Shown piece by piece: positions 43,229 through 58,898 of a stretch of 64,000 nt of DNA. Source of the DNA: Apiospora phragmitis (taxonomy: Eukaryota; Ascomycota; Sordariomycetes; Amphisphaeriales; Apiosporaceae); assembly GCA_038363925.1 (NCBI GenBank), contig JAQQWL010000006.1, positions 42,501-106,500 of the forward strand, in the 5' to 3' direction. The translations under genes were made by a program, and so were the position numbers. The notes beneath the pieces are model-generated. The model saw only the letters and a program-made list of their open reading frames with translations. It did not search any database and was not told the origin of the DNA. Positions within the stretch are counted from its first letter, which is position 1. The number at the start of each line of letters is the position of its first letter.

Positions 43229-45418
43229 CAACCAAGTAATGACGATTATGAACTCAAGAGAAGAAACAGAGAAGGGGCAGGGTTGTTGCATTGATACTTA
43301 GCCATGTATTACTTTTTCTTTTTTTTTGTTCCTTCCTTCCATACTTAGCCAGTTGCATTTGATATACCCCCATCCATACGCTCCCTCTCCCCTTCTCAAC
43401 TGCCGGCAATGTGGCGACGGGGAGGAGAGGATTGCTTTCGGAATTATATTTTCCTCACAAGATGCTTCTTCTTCTTCCGCGTTTTATGTCCCGTCTTGTC
43501 TTTGAGACTGCCGGTCGGTTGCTTCAATGGTTGGCCAAATTGGTGCACCGCCTGCTGCCACATCTCTTTCCTCGTATATTGTTACTAAATGCACTTCTTG
43601 CAGTGGACTTCGATATATTCACTCCTTCGTGAGTCTGCCTCAAACTGATTTGATTGATCTGGACTGTGGTTTGCCATTTATGCCCTGGCGCTCTCCCCAG
43701 CTTTTGGTTGGCACCTTGAAACTGTGACGGTTTGCTCATTCAGCTCTCCCAGTTTTGGTCGTCTTTTCTTGTTCAGGGCCAAGCTAACCAAGCCCAGCCC
43801 AGTGTGGGGGGTGGGGGGAGTCAAGGCTTGACATTCTCCGACTGGGTTGAGAGTCTTCCCATGCATATCAGGCGAGAGCACAAAACGGGAATTGCTGCTT
43901 GGTCTCTCAGTGGCCGCATTCAAGAAGCAAGCCGCGAACCATCAGCCACGGCTCCATCACGGCTAACTCACTTTCGACCTCAACATCCCCTCCCGTTCTC
44001 TGTTCCGACGTCGTCATAACGGCCTTCTGTCCTGTAATAAAGGAGGACTGAATCTCTCCAGTCGATCGGAAGGACTTCATTCTCTCGGTAATCTCTGTTT
44101 CAAACCGGAGTGGATGTCAGATCACAATTGGCAATCTTCCCTGGACTGGATCACTCAACATGGCCAGGCTACTTACTGCTTGCTGCCTTTGATTCTATTC
44201 ATATACGATGTACATTGCCATGATCCTAACGCTACAGCTATTATATTGCATGGTACGACTGCCCTCTAATGGGACGCTTTCTGTACTTGGCACATTACGG
44301 GGACAAGATCACCATTAGCTGCCAAAGGCGGACTGGACTGGACTGAACAACAGTCTGGCCAGTTTTGTCCAACTGGTCTTCAACATTGAATAAATTTACA
44401 TGTACCCAAAGAGAACCAAACCAGATCTCGACTGATCTCTCAAGAGGCTGGTTGAACGCCACCCTTTACATGACTGTCAGTGAGTTTTCTTGCTGAAAGA
44501 CCCTCTCAAACAAGCTACTCTTCTTCAAGTGTTTCCAGCACCTCAACCCGTCATGGCCTCTACATTCTGCCTTTGAGGGCCCCTGTACTGTCTTCAGTTT
44601 ATCGACAGTGATGTGGCAATAATAGTGCCCAAAGGTTTTGCTTTCACACAGGCTCAAGACTGTCTCGCTGTAGTGAGGTCGACAACCTCGGAGTCTCGAC
44701 TTGAACCACACTGGACCTACCTCATTTGACTTGACTCTGACATGGCTGGTACTGCATTATCATATGCCTTCTATAACATTGTGTCAGTCACCCACTTGTG
44801 CAGGTAGAAACATGACAGTCTTGACAATCGGCTACCACTAAGCTACTTCTTCTTCCAGGGCTCACCAATTGTTATCAAGTCAACGAAATAATCGCATGTA
44901 CACAATCGGTGACCAAGCTGCTGGACCATCAAGTCCTGACACACTGCCCATTCAAAAGGAGCGGCTGATGGTTCAGGAAGGGTGACGAGTTTCCATCACA
45001 TCCCAGTTGCAGTGAGCGTACCTACTCGAGGCACCTTCCAGCTCTTTGAGGGGACGTCGGCAAGTTCACAGATAGTACAATCGTTCACCGATTCATGACG
45101 AGACAATCGGCTTTGGCAACTTATTAACCTTCCACTCACCTGTGGATATCTTCCTGGCTTGGAAACCTCGGTGTTTTGCCTGCTTCAATCACCTTTTCAG
45201 CTACCATCTTCTCTCGAGGGAAGAACGAGTAGGCTTCCCTTCTTTCACCACCACAACTCTTGTAGTTACCACACTTCTTACCAGCCCAGCTGCTATTCCA
45301 TCACCTCTTTCTTCATTACATCTTTCCAACCTCTCTACCACTAAGCACACTTTGCTGGTCTTCATTTCCCATCAACAAAATTAGGCACACAGTACAGTCA
45401 GAACCGAGCAGAGACAAG
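43229..45418. other. Intergenic, about 2.2 kb
   Basis: No supported gene. The last 250 bases are C/T-rich and look like the promoter and 5' UTR of the YTH gene. Confidence 0.4.
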
Positions 45419-46951
45419 ATGGCCTCCCACAACCAGCAAGACCGCGACCGCGACCTGGACGACTGGCTCCATCTCACCGGCTGGCACAACATCAGCGACC
45501 GCAACGAGAAGCTCGCACGATTCAGAGATATCCACTTCGAGTATGAGACCAAGCGTCGCGATCTCATGAGAGGCGCCTTTGACACGCTGGACCACCAGTC
45601 CATGGAGATGGACATGGAGATGGCTGGCAGCACCCAGGTAAATCCGACTTGGATACACATGCACACATTTATTCATTTCATACACACTTTTACTCATAAA
45701 CTCGTGCGCGCAAACGAGAACACACACACACGCGCGCATACACAAACATGTACACATACAGACAGATACAGACACACACAGAAAACACGTTTGACTCCCA
45801 ACTATGACTGTAACTATAACTGACCACGAAAACACCCAACACAGACTCTGACCCAGGTCGCTCCTCCTCAGCAGCAGGCCTTGCCCTACCGCTCCGCCCC
45901 TGGCGTCAATCGCTTCGAGCAGCGCCTGCCTGTTGCTCACCACGCCGGCGGCCCTGCTCCTCGCCCTCGCGAGCGCTCCTATCGCAGCCACAGTCCTGTC
46001 CGCGTTCGCAGCCCTGTCCGCGGTCGCAGCCCTGTCCGCGGTGGTCGAGGTGGCCGCGGTGGTGTTGGCCGTGGTGGCAGAGGCCGTGGTGGTGGTGGCG
46101 GCGGCGGCGGTGGTGACTATCGCCAGGAGAGAAACCTCGTCATCCACCATCCTATCAAGGATGTCGACTTGGGCGACTGCGACGGTGAGTTTCTCTGTCT
46201 CTACTTTCGCCGTCGCTTGGTTGGAACATTATTCCAGCGACCTGTGTTTTGCTTTGGTCATATTATCAGTGGGCAACAACTAACACTATACTCTCTTTCT
46301 CCCTCACACAGAGACTCGCTTCTTCATGATTAAGAGCGTTGATACTCGCAACATCTTTACCTGCCAGGAGGACAACATCTGGGCCACCTCGTCGGTTGAG
46401 AAGGGCAACGTCCTAGCCGACGCCTTTGAGACCAGCAAGAACGTCATCTTGTTCTTCTCGGCCAACGGCTCCTACGCTTTCCAGGGATACGTGAGTTACT
46501 TATTACTATTACTTCCCACGCGATGCTTCCATCGTATAAATACACAGCCGCGGAATAACTAATGGCACAACCATCCACAATATTCTCCTTATTCCGCTAT
46601 AACCCACAATTACTACTCCGCTAGTTGATTATTCAGATTTACTTACTTACTCACCGGCGTAAACAGGCTCGCATGATCGGCCCCCCTCGGGCAACATCGT
46701 CAAGCCCGAGTGGTACTACCGCTTCTCCCGCGACATGTCGGAGCCCTTCCCGTCGAGTGGCTGTCAATAAACACGTGCCCCGACCGCCCATGAAGGGCCT
46801 GGTCAACCGCCTGAACCCCGACGACGAGGCCCCAGGCGGCTTCCTGGCCCCGACGCGCTCCCGCGACTGCCAGGAGATCGACGGCCAGTGCGGTCGCGCC
46901 ATCATCGAGATCCTCAAGCGCAACGCTGCTTCTTTTAGTCGCAACGACTGA
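45419..46951 (+). CDS. YTH-domain RNA-binding protein with RG-rich linker, three apparent frameshifts
   Basis: Exons 45419-45637, 45845-46184, 46312-46490 and 46667-46951 encode about 341 residues. Residues 1-73 hold LDDWLHLTGWH..., a short N-terminal block found in fungal YTH proteins. Exon 2 encodes an Arg/Ser and RGG/RGR-rich linker ending in poly-Gly. The YTH domain starts in exon 3: ETRFFMIKSVD, IWATSSVEKGNVLADAF, NVILFFSANGSYAFQGYARM. It continues KPEWYYRFS, FPVEWLS and GQEID-like QEIDGQCGRAIIEIL. The domain binds N6-methyladenosine through an aromatic cage; two cage Trp fit at about residues 210 and 278. In exon 4 homology moves through three frames, near 46681, 46750 and 46788. Each shift is cured by one extra base in a C or G run, and the three together restore the frame. 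Intron 1 (206 bp) is CA-rich. Confidence 0.88.
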
Positions 46952-47505
46952 ACAGACGGAATAACCGGAATGAACAGATGGATGGGCTTGGAATAACTAG
47001 CTTACTCAAGTGCCTGGATTTGACATTGGCATTGGCAATTACGTCGCTTGGAGTAAGCAACTATCAGCAGTTATGCCATCTGGAATGAACAATTACATAC
47101 CGCCTGGAATAAACAGATTCCTTGGGCGGACCAACTGGGCCTGTTATTGGGGGTTTCGTGAGAACAAAGAGATTGATTACGCTACTTGAGTAGCTAGATA
47201 CATGTAGCTAGTGCTTCTATTGCCTTCACTGGAGATTGGAAGGGAATCACATACTTCATTCAGATCTGTCTATTGTGGCGATGTGCTTGTATTTGCTTCT
47301 ACAGGCGGTTCCTGCAGCGCTCGATAGGATGGGCCGAAGCTTTACAGCCCAATGTCTTGTAAATGCCCAATTTCGCCAGCAAAGCTTCACTCACTGTTAC
47401 AGCAGTTGCGAAATCAGAGAACCTGACAAATAATCCGGTTTGCTATCTTCATATAGGCAGGCGGGTCAAGTAGGAAAAGGGTATCATTAATATCTTCCAG
47501 TACTA
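46952..47505. other. Intergenic between convergent genes
   Basis: A TGGAATGAACA/TGGAATAA-like short motif recurs several times at about 46963-47115. No gene seen. Confidence 0.4.
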
Positions 47506-48276
47506 CTACCATACCAGCACGGCGCCTAACCCGACACACATCAGCATTAACGCCCCCGTCTCCACGCGCCACGCGACACTGCTGCCATTGCTGCTCCCCT
47601 GGCCACCCCTGCGCCCTTGCCCGGGCTGCCGCCGACACTGCTCCCGCCGCCGCCGCCGCCGCTGCTGCCGCTGCCGGGCGGGGTCACCGTGACGGGGGCC
47701 TGCTGCGCCTTGATCGTGACGAGCGCAATGGTCCGGGTCGCGGACCCGCCGCTGGCGACGACGGTAGTGCCCGGGATGGTGGTGGGCTCCGGCGGGGCGC
47801 CGACCTTGTACGAGAAGCTGCCGCTGGTCGGGCTCTGCGTCGCGGGCGGCAGCGCTTGGCTTGGACCGCCGAAGCCGGCGCCACCTCCGCCTCCGCCTTG
47901 GCCGCCGCACAGGTCCGTCATGGACGTGAGAGCCACTGGGGGTTCTGGTGGTTAGTCTTTTCATATGGGATTTTTTGATTTGGTGGGACTTCGACCATGC
48001 CGAAAAGACGGAAGAAAAAGAAGCAGGGGGGGGGGGGGGCAAATGGCAAAGAACAGACTCACACAGTATATCGTCGTCGCGACACTCCTGGGCCAGGCAG
48101 GGCTCGGCGTAGTAGACCAGGTTGGGCTGCTGCCAGCAGGCGCAGGCGACGTCGCTTGGGTTGCAGCCGAGGAAGTAAACGGTGGCGGCGTAGCAGCTCC
48201 GCACGCAGCTGGACATCTCGAAGGCCAGGCTGGCGCTCGTCGCCGTTCCGGCCAGGACGACATGTCGCAGGCGCAT
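47506..48276 (-). CDS. CFEM-domain GPI-anchored cell-surface protein, one apparent frameshift
   Basis: Exon 1 (48276-48063) and exon 2 (47935-47506), with a GTGAGT...CCCAG intron, give 214 residues. A short hydrophobic N-terminus (MRLRHVVLAGTATSASLA) acts as signal peptide. The CFEM domain has the eight Cys in order: SSCVRSC, LGC, DVACAC, EPC, QEC, TDLC. It is followed by a Ser/Thr/Gly-rich stalk (poly-Gly tracts) and a hydrophobic C-terminus, ALMLMCVGLGAVLVW, typical of a GPI signal. The hydrophobic tail is in another frame from the stalk. One extra G near 47605 joins them and makes the length divisible by three. CFEM proteins bind haem or act at the cell wall and in host contact; the role here is unknown. 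The intron contains a poly-G run (about 48026-48039). Confidence 0.85.
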   Translation of the reverse strand: MRLRHVVLAGTATSASLAFEMSSCVRSCYAATVYFLGCNPSDVACACWQQPNLVYYAEPCLAQECRDDDILCESVLCHLPPPPPASFSSVFSAWSKSHQIKKSHMKRLTTRTPSGSHVHDGPVRRPRRRRRWRRLRRSKPSAAARDAEPDQRQLLVQGRRPAGAHHHPGHYRRRQRRVRDPDHCARHDQGAAGPRHGDPARQRQQRRRRRREQCRRQPGQGRRGGQGSSNGSSVAWRVETGALMLMCVGLGAVLVW

Positions 48277-49627
48277 CTTATGTGTGTGTGGTGGGGGTGT
48301 AGGGGTATGTCATGCAGCAATAAGCAGCGACAGTAACAGTAGGTAGCAGTAGCAGCAGTATAATTGCGTGTGTGCGCACATGCGCGTGCGTGCGATGGTT
48401 CAATGGATGGTGGTTTGCTCAGGAGGTACAGTAGGTAGGTATCGCCAGCCAGTCGTATCAGTGTAATCTTATCTTTGTGGCCTGCCTGTGATACGTTGTG
48501 CAACAGCTCGGGAGGATTAGACGACGGTGGGCGATGATCGATCGTCACGAGCTCGTCAGCATGATGGAAAAGGCGTCTGGCTGTCTGTCAACCACTCATC
48601 AGGTTGGGTTTGATCGTATTGGTCAATTGGGCAGCATCGAAATCTAGCAAGATCAAGATTGAATGTAATTGCCTCATTACTTCCTTAGAATTGCTGGCGT
48701 GTGTCAATTAAGGCTTTTGGCGGCGCCTGCTGGCAACGCTGGCAACGCTGGCAGGACTGCGCCTTGATGGGTGCCTTCTTTCTCTAACCAGCATTGTTTT
48801 GACGGGCTTGTTAGTCAGTTACACGTGGAGAAGAGTGGAAAGAGCACGGCAACTCCACAACTCGGGGGGGCGTCGTCGCAAATGATTGCGCATTTGCGAC
48901 AGGCATTGGAATGGGATCGTCTCCTTTTTGACACTTGAGCAAAGCGATACAACTTGTTGGTTGACGACGACGGTGATGTTTTCCATCCCACATTGAATGG
49001 AAACGCATGTTGCTTCGGTCAGGACATGTACTTGTATACAGATCGAGTCATGATGGGTATCTGGATTGTCCCCGGTTGCTGATCAGAAACTCCCGACGTT
49101 ATGCTTGCGACATACAACTTGTAACCTCCGTTGCACTAGAGCTTTCGGGCTCACTGAATTGCTCGAAATGTGTGTTAATGCAGCTCATGGTGCTGGTACA
49201 GCAGCAGCAGCCCTGTGGTCCACTAGAACCTTAGCGGCTGAGCTGCAAAGGATCAAATGCAGCTGGAGCTACGTGAATGTACCCGATTCATTGAAGCAAG
49301 CCCAGAAAGCATCGCCTTGCATTCGGCACTTGGGGCAGCTGCATAAAGTTGTTGATTGCCAGCGTTGTTGATTGCCAGCAGGTAAAGTAGCTTCCGAGCC
49401 ATCCTAATAAACTGCTCGACTCGCAATGCACTTAAATGAAGGAATGCGGGAAAGAGGGTATCATCCACCATGGCCTCCTACCTAATGGCCTACCAAAACA
49501 TATGTACCTAACATTGAAATGCAGGTAAGTATTATACGTACATTTGACTGATCTTCTCAATTCAACATTGAACCAAAGGGGGTCCAGCCCTAAGAGCGAA
49601 GCTTCCCCTCGTATCAAACCTGGCTGG
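48277..49627. other. Intergenic; no gene seen
   Basis: CFEM gene promoter and the 3' flank of the next gene. A GCTGGCAAC tandem repeat lies at about 48728-48756. Confidence 0.4.
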
Positions 49628-50953
49628 CTAGCTACTGAGCGACCAATGTGATTGGAGAGCCGGCGGCGGCGCCGGCGGCCTAGGAGAACCGTGCGTCGAC
49701 GGTCTCAAGGGGGACGGCACCGCATCCCGCACCACCATCGTCTGGCTGTTACCTCCCACAAGGCCGCCCCATTCTTTGTCCCTAAGCCCATTGCTGCTGT
49801 TGTTATTATTGTTGATGCTCCCATCATAGCCTTCTGGCCTGTGCCCAATCTGAATCACTTCCTCGTCGCCTTCCTCCTGCTGACGACTGCTGCTGTTGTC
49901 TACCAACCGCCGCCGCGAGTGCATCTGCCGCAGTGAATGGGTCGAAGAAACCGCCGCCATGTTTTTGTTGTTGTTGTTTTTATTATTGCCGCCATCATCT
50001 TCTTCATCGTCCCCGTAGTAGGAGGAGGGTACCCTGCCCAGCGAGACCTGCGACACGGACGCCGCCTGCGACCACGGCGGCTCCTGCAGCGTCCGGTACA
50101 GCACCTCGTTCCAGCGCGCGTCGTTCCAGACCGAGAGCCCCTCCTCGCCACCGCCACCTCCAACGTAGTACGTCGTCGAGCTGCTGGTGCGGTAGCTCGG
50201 AAGCTGCGCCCCAGCACCAGTCCCGGCGTCGCCACCTGCTCGACGACGGTCGTTCGCAACAGTCCGGCTCTGGGTGCTGGTGGAAGAAGAGAGGACCACG
50301 GGGGCCGGGGGCGAGAGGATGCGGTCCGGGTCGCTGTGGCGCGAGTTCTGCGGCGACGCTGGCGACGCCGCGTCCGAAGAGGAGGCTGCCGCCCCTTTGT
50401 CCTCCAGCTTGATCCAGTTGTTGGTTTCCTGGGTCATTCTGGCGCTGCTTTGGGACAGACGCTTCAACAGCGCCCGCGGCGAAGTGCGATTGCCAAGGTC
50501 CCGGCCACCACTATCACCGCTACGCTCTCCTCCGACCTGCTGCTGCGCCTTCTTGAGCTTCTTGTATTTGTTCCGGTAGGCCCGCACGAACAGGACCAGG
50601 ATGATGGTGATGACGACGTGGAGGGCGATCGAGATGCCGACGACGGCGGCCGGCGAGAGACCTTGGTCGCCGCCATCCTTCGCGGCGCTGGTCGACGTTG
50701 CGGTGGCGGTGGAAGAGGAGGATGAGGCAGCGGGGAAACTGCCGGGCCGGGCCGGGTCCGGACCTAGGGGTGGTGGACTAGGTAAGAGTGAAGAAGGCGG
50801 AGGCACCGGCACCGGCACCGGCACCGGCAACGGCGGCGGCAGTTGCTGTGGGCGGGGGTGCTCATTCAGCAGGCTTAGCGACGATACTGATGTCGGGCTG
50901 ATAGTGGTCGGAGGCGCTGTCGGGGTTCGGCGTGGGAGTAATGAAACCTTCAT
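49628..50953 (-). CDS. Single-pass membrane protein with Pro-rich N-terminus, unknown function
   Basis: An intact 441-residue frame without introns. Residues 1-75 are Pro/Ser-rich with a (PV)n run at about 41-51. Residues 78-98 are Ser/Thr/Ala-rich. One TM helix (AVVGISIALHVVITIILVLFV, about 103-123) is followed by a basic stop-transfer stretch RAYRNKYKKLKKAQQQ. The remaining 300 residues are low-complexity, polar and rich in Ser, Gly and Asn, probably cytoplasmic. There is no clear signal peptide. The architecture (S/T-rich outside, TM, basic juxtamembrane, disordered tail) resembles fungal wall-stress-sensor-like proteins without a recognised sensor domain, but I cannot assign a family. Confidence 0.75.
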   Translation of the reverse strand: MKVSLLPRRTPTAPPTTISPTSVSSLSLLNEHPRPQQLPPPLPVPVPVPVPPPSSLLPSPPPLGPDPARPGSFPAASSSSSTATATSTSAAKDGGDQGLSPAAVVGISIALHVVITIILVLFVRAYRNKYKKLKKAQQQVGGERSGDSGGRDLGNRTSPRALLKRLSQSSARMTQETNNWIKLEDKGAAASSSDAASPASPQNSRHSDPDRILSPPAPVVLSSSTSTQSRTVANDRRRAGGDAGTGAGAQLPSYRTSSSTTYYVGGGGGEEGLSVWNDARWNEVLYRTLQEPPWSQAASVSQVSLGRVPSSYYGDDEEDDGGNNKNNNNKNMAAVSSTHSLRQMHSRRRLVDNSSSRQQEEGDEEVIQIGHRPEGYDGSINNNNNSSNGLRDKEWGGLVGGNSQTMVVRDAVPSPLRPSTHGSPRPPAPPPALQSHWSLSS

Positions 50954-52092
50954 TGTGTCAAGAAGAAGAACCTCTTTGTGTGGCGACTCGCGTCGTCAGA
51001 CCGGCCGGTCCCTTGGGTTGTCCAGTCCCGGGGGTGAGTGTACCCGTCGAGCTAATGAGACAGTAACGGATCTCTGGGATCAAGTGATCTTTCAGCTCTT
51101 CGGCATCCACAATGGTGTATGAATCCACTGGTTGAGGTCTTGATTATGTAGGTACTGATTACCATCACGTTTCCGTCGCGGAATTTCAGACTGGTAGAGT
51201 ATAGATTACGGCTGTTGGTTGGCCCGGGTGGGTTGGACAAGCAGTTTGACCAATGCTATTCCTATGGATTGAGGGTGCTCGTGATCGTCAAGGGATGTAT
51301 TAAATAAAGAGGCGAGACAACATGGCGGCTAGAACTGTTCGTCTCTATCAGGATACTAGAACTAGTCTATGGCATACAATTGACGTCGAACATCAGCGAC
51401 GGGAGAAAAAGAAGAGACCGCCACAGAGCGTATTCGGAGTAAAGTTATCTACTAACGTTGAACTGGCATAGTGATAGATTCAAAAGGGGGGCGGGGAAAC
51501 GCCCAACGCCTTTGCTTTGGCACAGACGTTTAGAAAACAATGTTCCATGGCGTCACACTTCACGACAAAAACCCCTATCAGATGAAGTGTATGTTGGGCG
51601 CGCCGCGAGCGAATGATGAACTTTCGCTGGGACGGGGGAATTGTTGCCGTGCCGCGTGTCTTCGGATGGCACAGGATAGGATCATATCCTGAATTTGGTG
51701 CATTGAGGCTTGGGATTATTATGGCAAGTTTGCGATGAAACACCTTGGATATCGAGTGCGCTTGACTTGCCGTTGGGGTTAAATTTAGGGGACTGTTGCA
51801 ACGACCATCGCACAGACAGGGCGAGTCAAGTTTCACCCTTTACTCGGTATAGTCTGGTCCTTGAATCCAATTCTTCAAGAATTGGCGAGTCCCTTTTGGT
51901 CGAATCTACGCAGATCAAGCATATGCTCATGGTGTGCAACTCTTCGAGCCTAGAACCATGGTGATGTGATGGATGATTAATTTGGTCTTGAAACCGAGGT
52001 AATGTGACCAAGAAGACTACCTCTACATCGCAATATCGAAACGTTGTAGCTGTCTATCACAGGCGAACTCGGCTGAGAAAGACCGGCATTCG
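50954..52092. other. Intergenic; no feature seen
   Basis: Promoter of the single-TM gene and the 3' flank of the permease gene. Confidence 0.4.
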
Positions 52093-54028
52093 CTAGATCA
52101 TCATGTGGCCATCCCCGACGCCGACCACCCGGCCGGACTGGTCGACCTCCATCTTGACCTTCCGCGTGCTCGCCTTGCGCGGATTGGGGGCCTCGAAGAT
52201 GGCCGTCATCTCCTCGAGCGTCTTGCCCGCCGTCTCGACGAAGAAGAAGTAGATGACGACGAGCTCGACGCAGATCCAGCCGATGTAGACGAGGTAGAGG
52301 CGCCACTGGATCTGCTCCATGCCGACGCTGATGCCGTACGTATTGACCACCATGGCGACGTTGAGGAACAGGAAGTTGAGCCCGGACCCCTTGGCACGCG
52401 TCCGGTTGTCGAGCACCTCGACGGCGTACAGCGTCTGCAGCGGCGTGAAGCCCCACGAGAAGAAGATGCCGAACAGGTAGATGGAGACGATGGTGCCGTA
52501 CGCGAGGCCGGGGTGGCGCTCTGACTCGGCCGTGAAGGCGGTCAGCAGGACGTAGCAGACCAGCGCACCGCCGAGGCCGCTGAGCATCATGGTGCGGCGG
52601 CCGAGCTTGTCGAGGAGGGTGGCGCCGTAGGCGGCCCCCAGCATGGAGAAGATGGGGTTGATGGCATTGATCAAGAGTTGCTTGCTGGTGTCGGTAATAC
52701 CGGCGGCTTCCACCATGACGGGCTACAAGATGGAGGAGAAGGCATGTGTCAGTAACAGTTCAACCGATTCATGGAGTAAAAAAAGGGGGAAAGGTGAAGC
52801 TTACCATGAAGTAGCTGACGACGTTGTTACCAGACCATTGGCCAAAGAACGACATGCCGATGACCATCCACAGCCGGTATCGGGCAGCCCTTGTGTTGAC
52901 GAGCTCGCGGAAGTCCCACCAAGGGTTATCATTGCGGGCGACTGCACGCTCTTCCACAATCTCATGGTATTGCAGTTGGACGAGGGGCGAGTTAGCATCA
53001 CCGTCGCCATGGTATTTGGCAAAGATGGCGAGCGCCTCTCCGGCACGGTCCTTGTGAATCAGCCCTGGGAAGAAGGAAGTTAGTATTATGCCCAGATATC
53101 ACTAAAGCGCCATGAAGCGCCATGACTACATTTTCTCACATCGAGGTGACTCGGGAAAGAACATGATGAAACACATGACGACGAACGGGATGCCAGCCTG
53201 AACAATTGTCGGCGTTCGCCAGGCCCAGCTATCCTTCATGTGCAACTCGGTACCATATGTGGTCCAACCAGCCAGGATGCTTCCTAGCCACCAGAAGATG
53301 TTGTATCTGTACATGTTCGTGGTTAGTCTGGCAGTGCCATGCATCCAACTGTTCAGGCTCGTGCAAGAGGCGACTACTCACAAGCCGGCCATGGTGCCAC
53401 GGTACGCGGGATGGGCAAGCTCGACGATGTAGGCCGGGCCCGCGGCGGACGCAATCGCGGCACCAAACCCGAGGACAAATCTTCCCGCGATGAAGTGCCC
53501 CATTTCGTGGGCGGTGGCCTGCACAGCGGTGCCAATGAGGACAATAAAGCACCCGATGAAGATACACCACCGGCGTCCTATGCCATCAGCGAGCATGCCG
53601 CAGACTAAGGTTTGGTCGGTTGGGTTAGCTGTCCTCTTCCTTGTGCCGGACCGGTGGGTGTTTGTTGCTGGCGTCTTGCCAAGAGAAAAAAACTCACATG
53701 GGAAGCTGGCGATCTGGCCAACCTGGTATATGATGAAAATGATGCCGGTGGAGGAGCCTTTCCCGTTGAGCCCAAAGGTCGCCTGGTAGGGCTTCATGGC
53801 GTTGATGGCGCCCATCAAGGAGCTGTCGAACCCGTTCATGGTGGATACCAGGTATCCGATCGACATGATCAAGTACAGACGAATCATGTTGGGAGACAGG
53901 AGCTTCGGCTTCTGCTCGGCCATGGCTGCGGTCAGGGCCACAGACGCGGCACTGACTTCGCGAACCTCGCCATGGGGTTTCTCGTCCATGACGGAGGCAG
54001 CCTCGGGCTTTTCTGAATAGCTGGCCAT
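52093..54028 (-). CDS. MFS sugar transporter (lactose/hexose permease type)
   Basis: Exons on the minus strand: 54028-53698, 53604-53382, 53306-53140, 53064-52805 and 52722-52093. All borders are GT-AG and all phases match, giving an intact 536-residue sugar-porter-family protein with 12 predicted TM segments. Signatures are GFDSSLMGAI, DGIGRRWCIFIG, GRFVLGFGAAIASAAGPAYIVELAHPAYRG, FFPESPRW, SWAWRTPTIVQAG, LLDKLGRRTMM and FFVETAGKTLEEM. The sequence resembles fungal lactose-permease-like transporters more than glucose transporters. It lies back-to-back with a GH2 beta-galactosidase, which supports beta-galactoside uptake as its role. Start chosen at MASYSEKP (54028); an in-frame ATG at 54067 would add 13 residues. 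Confidence 0.92.
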
Positions 54029-55405
54029 GGTGAGAAACAAAAGGAGCCTTCTACTTGCAGTTAACAAGGCATGCGAGAGAGGGAGACTTGTCGATCACTT
54101 TGGTGGTTGCAGATGCAAGAAGAAGAAAATCGGGAACTTATAGTCTACACCCTCGGTCCTCGTGGAGGCGCGGAGCATCAAGGAGGCCCTCGTGCGGGTT
54201 TTGGAAGCTGGACCAACCTTTCCCCTCTCGGTCATAAACCAGGAGTCCTCGTTCTCGCTGCGAGCGAGGGCTCTCCACATACACATGTCGCCCATTGAGC
54301 AATCAGAAGCAAGCTGTAGAGCGAGCCGGAGACAGGGGACATCGGGGGTTAGATGCGGAGGTAGGGAATGGCACCTGGGGTATGGGCCGGGTCTGGGCTG
54401 ACTTCACACGTTGAGGGTGGTAGTCTTGGGCGCATCCAGTAAGGTAAGCGTCAATGGAAGGTACCTGGCAATTCTCTCAAATGGAAGAAGGCGCCGGGCG
54501 CCTTGCCCCTGTTCAGCATGTAGTTGACACCATAGAGAAGGTATCCCAAACGACGGAAGCTCATACGTCCACCCGTCAAGTGGTTTGTATGTTGCTGTCT
54601 TGTCTTGGACTTGGCATACCCCATGCACAAAGCGAGCGGATCCCAGTCACACAAGTCAGTCACGAGATCTGGTGTCCATTTTGGGTCGGTTATGACTCAA
54701 GTCGGTCTACCACGCCCCACTCGGCATGGCTTCAACGAGAGCTAATAAGCCGTGGGAAGGTAAGCAGGGGATTATTGCCGTGAACTGTTATGGAAAGGCC
54801 TCGATGTACGGCCCTGGGCTGAAGTCGGGCTGCGGCTCTCATTGAGAGCTGACGAGACTGGACGAGCTGTCATCCGGTGGCCGCATGGTTTCTTTCGGTG
54901 CCTGACGTACATGATCAACTTACTTACCTCATATGGCCAACGAAGGTCAACCAGATCAATTGGACCTTCTTATCAATTGTTTGATGGATCTCAAGTAGGT
55001 AGGCGGGCGGGAAATTCCTAAGCCACAAAGGCAATCGAGCCGGGGAGTTTTCCTATGCCTGCACGTGTTTACCCCACCTTCCATTTGCGCCCACCAAAAG
55101 GTTCCCCCGCATTCCCCAGTCCAGCAGCTCGAATGAACCAACCACCTCTCTTTTGCTCATTTCCTACCATCAACCAGTCTCTTGACTGGAGCTGCCATTG
55201 CCATTGTGCAACAAGACCTGAATGCATAGCATTCGCATGGACGCAATACACTCTGTACCTACCTAGTAGCAGCCCTTCAAGTAGAGCTGCCCACCAAAAG
55301 CACTCCTGGACCAGTCCTTTCAACCGTTTTTTCCTATGCTAGCCAGTCCCCTGCTCGTTTAATGACCCGTCATCCAAGCCCATATTAATCGGCCGGCTAG
55401 CTCTT
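54029..55405. promoter_or_regulatory. Divergent promoter region between permease and beta-galactosidase
   Basis: 1.4 kb with no gene separates the two starts. Two matches to the CreA carbon-repressor consensus SYGGRG (CTGGGG 54375-54380, CCGGGG 55040-55045) are seen, a number also expected by chance. Shared regulation is inferred from the divergent layout only. Confidence 0.45.

Positions 55406-58898
<3,493 letters not shown>

Noticed and set aside
54375..55045. CreA repressor sites as proof of carbon catabolite control
   Set aside because: Two degenerate 6-mer matches in 1.4 kb are expected by chance; kept only as a remark.
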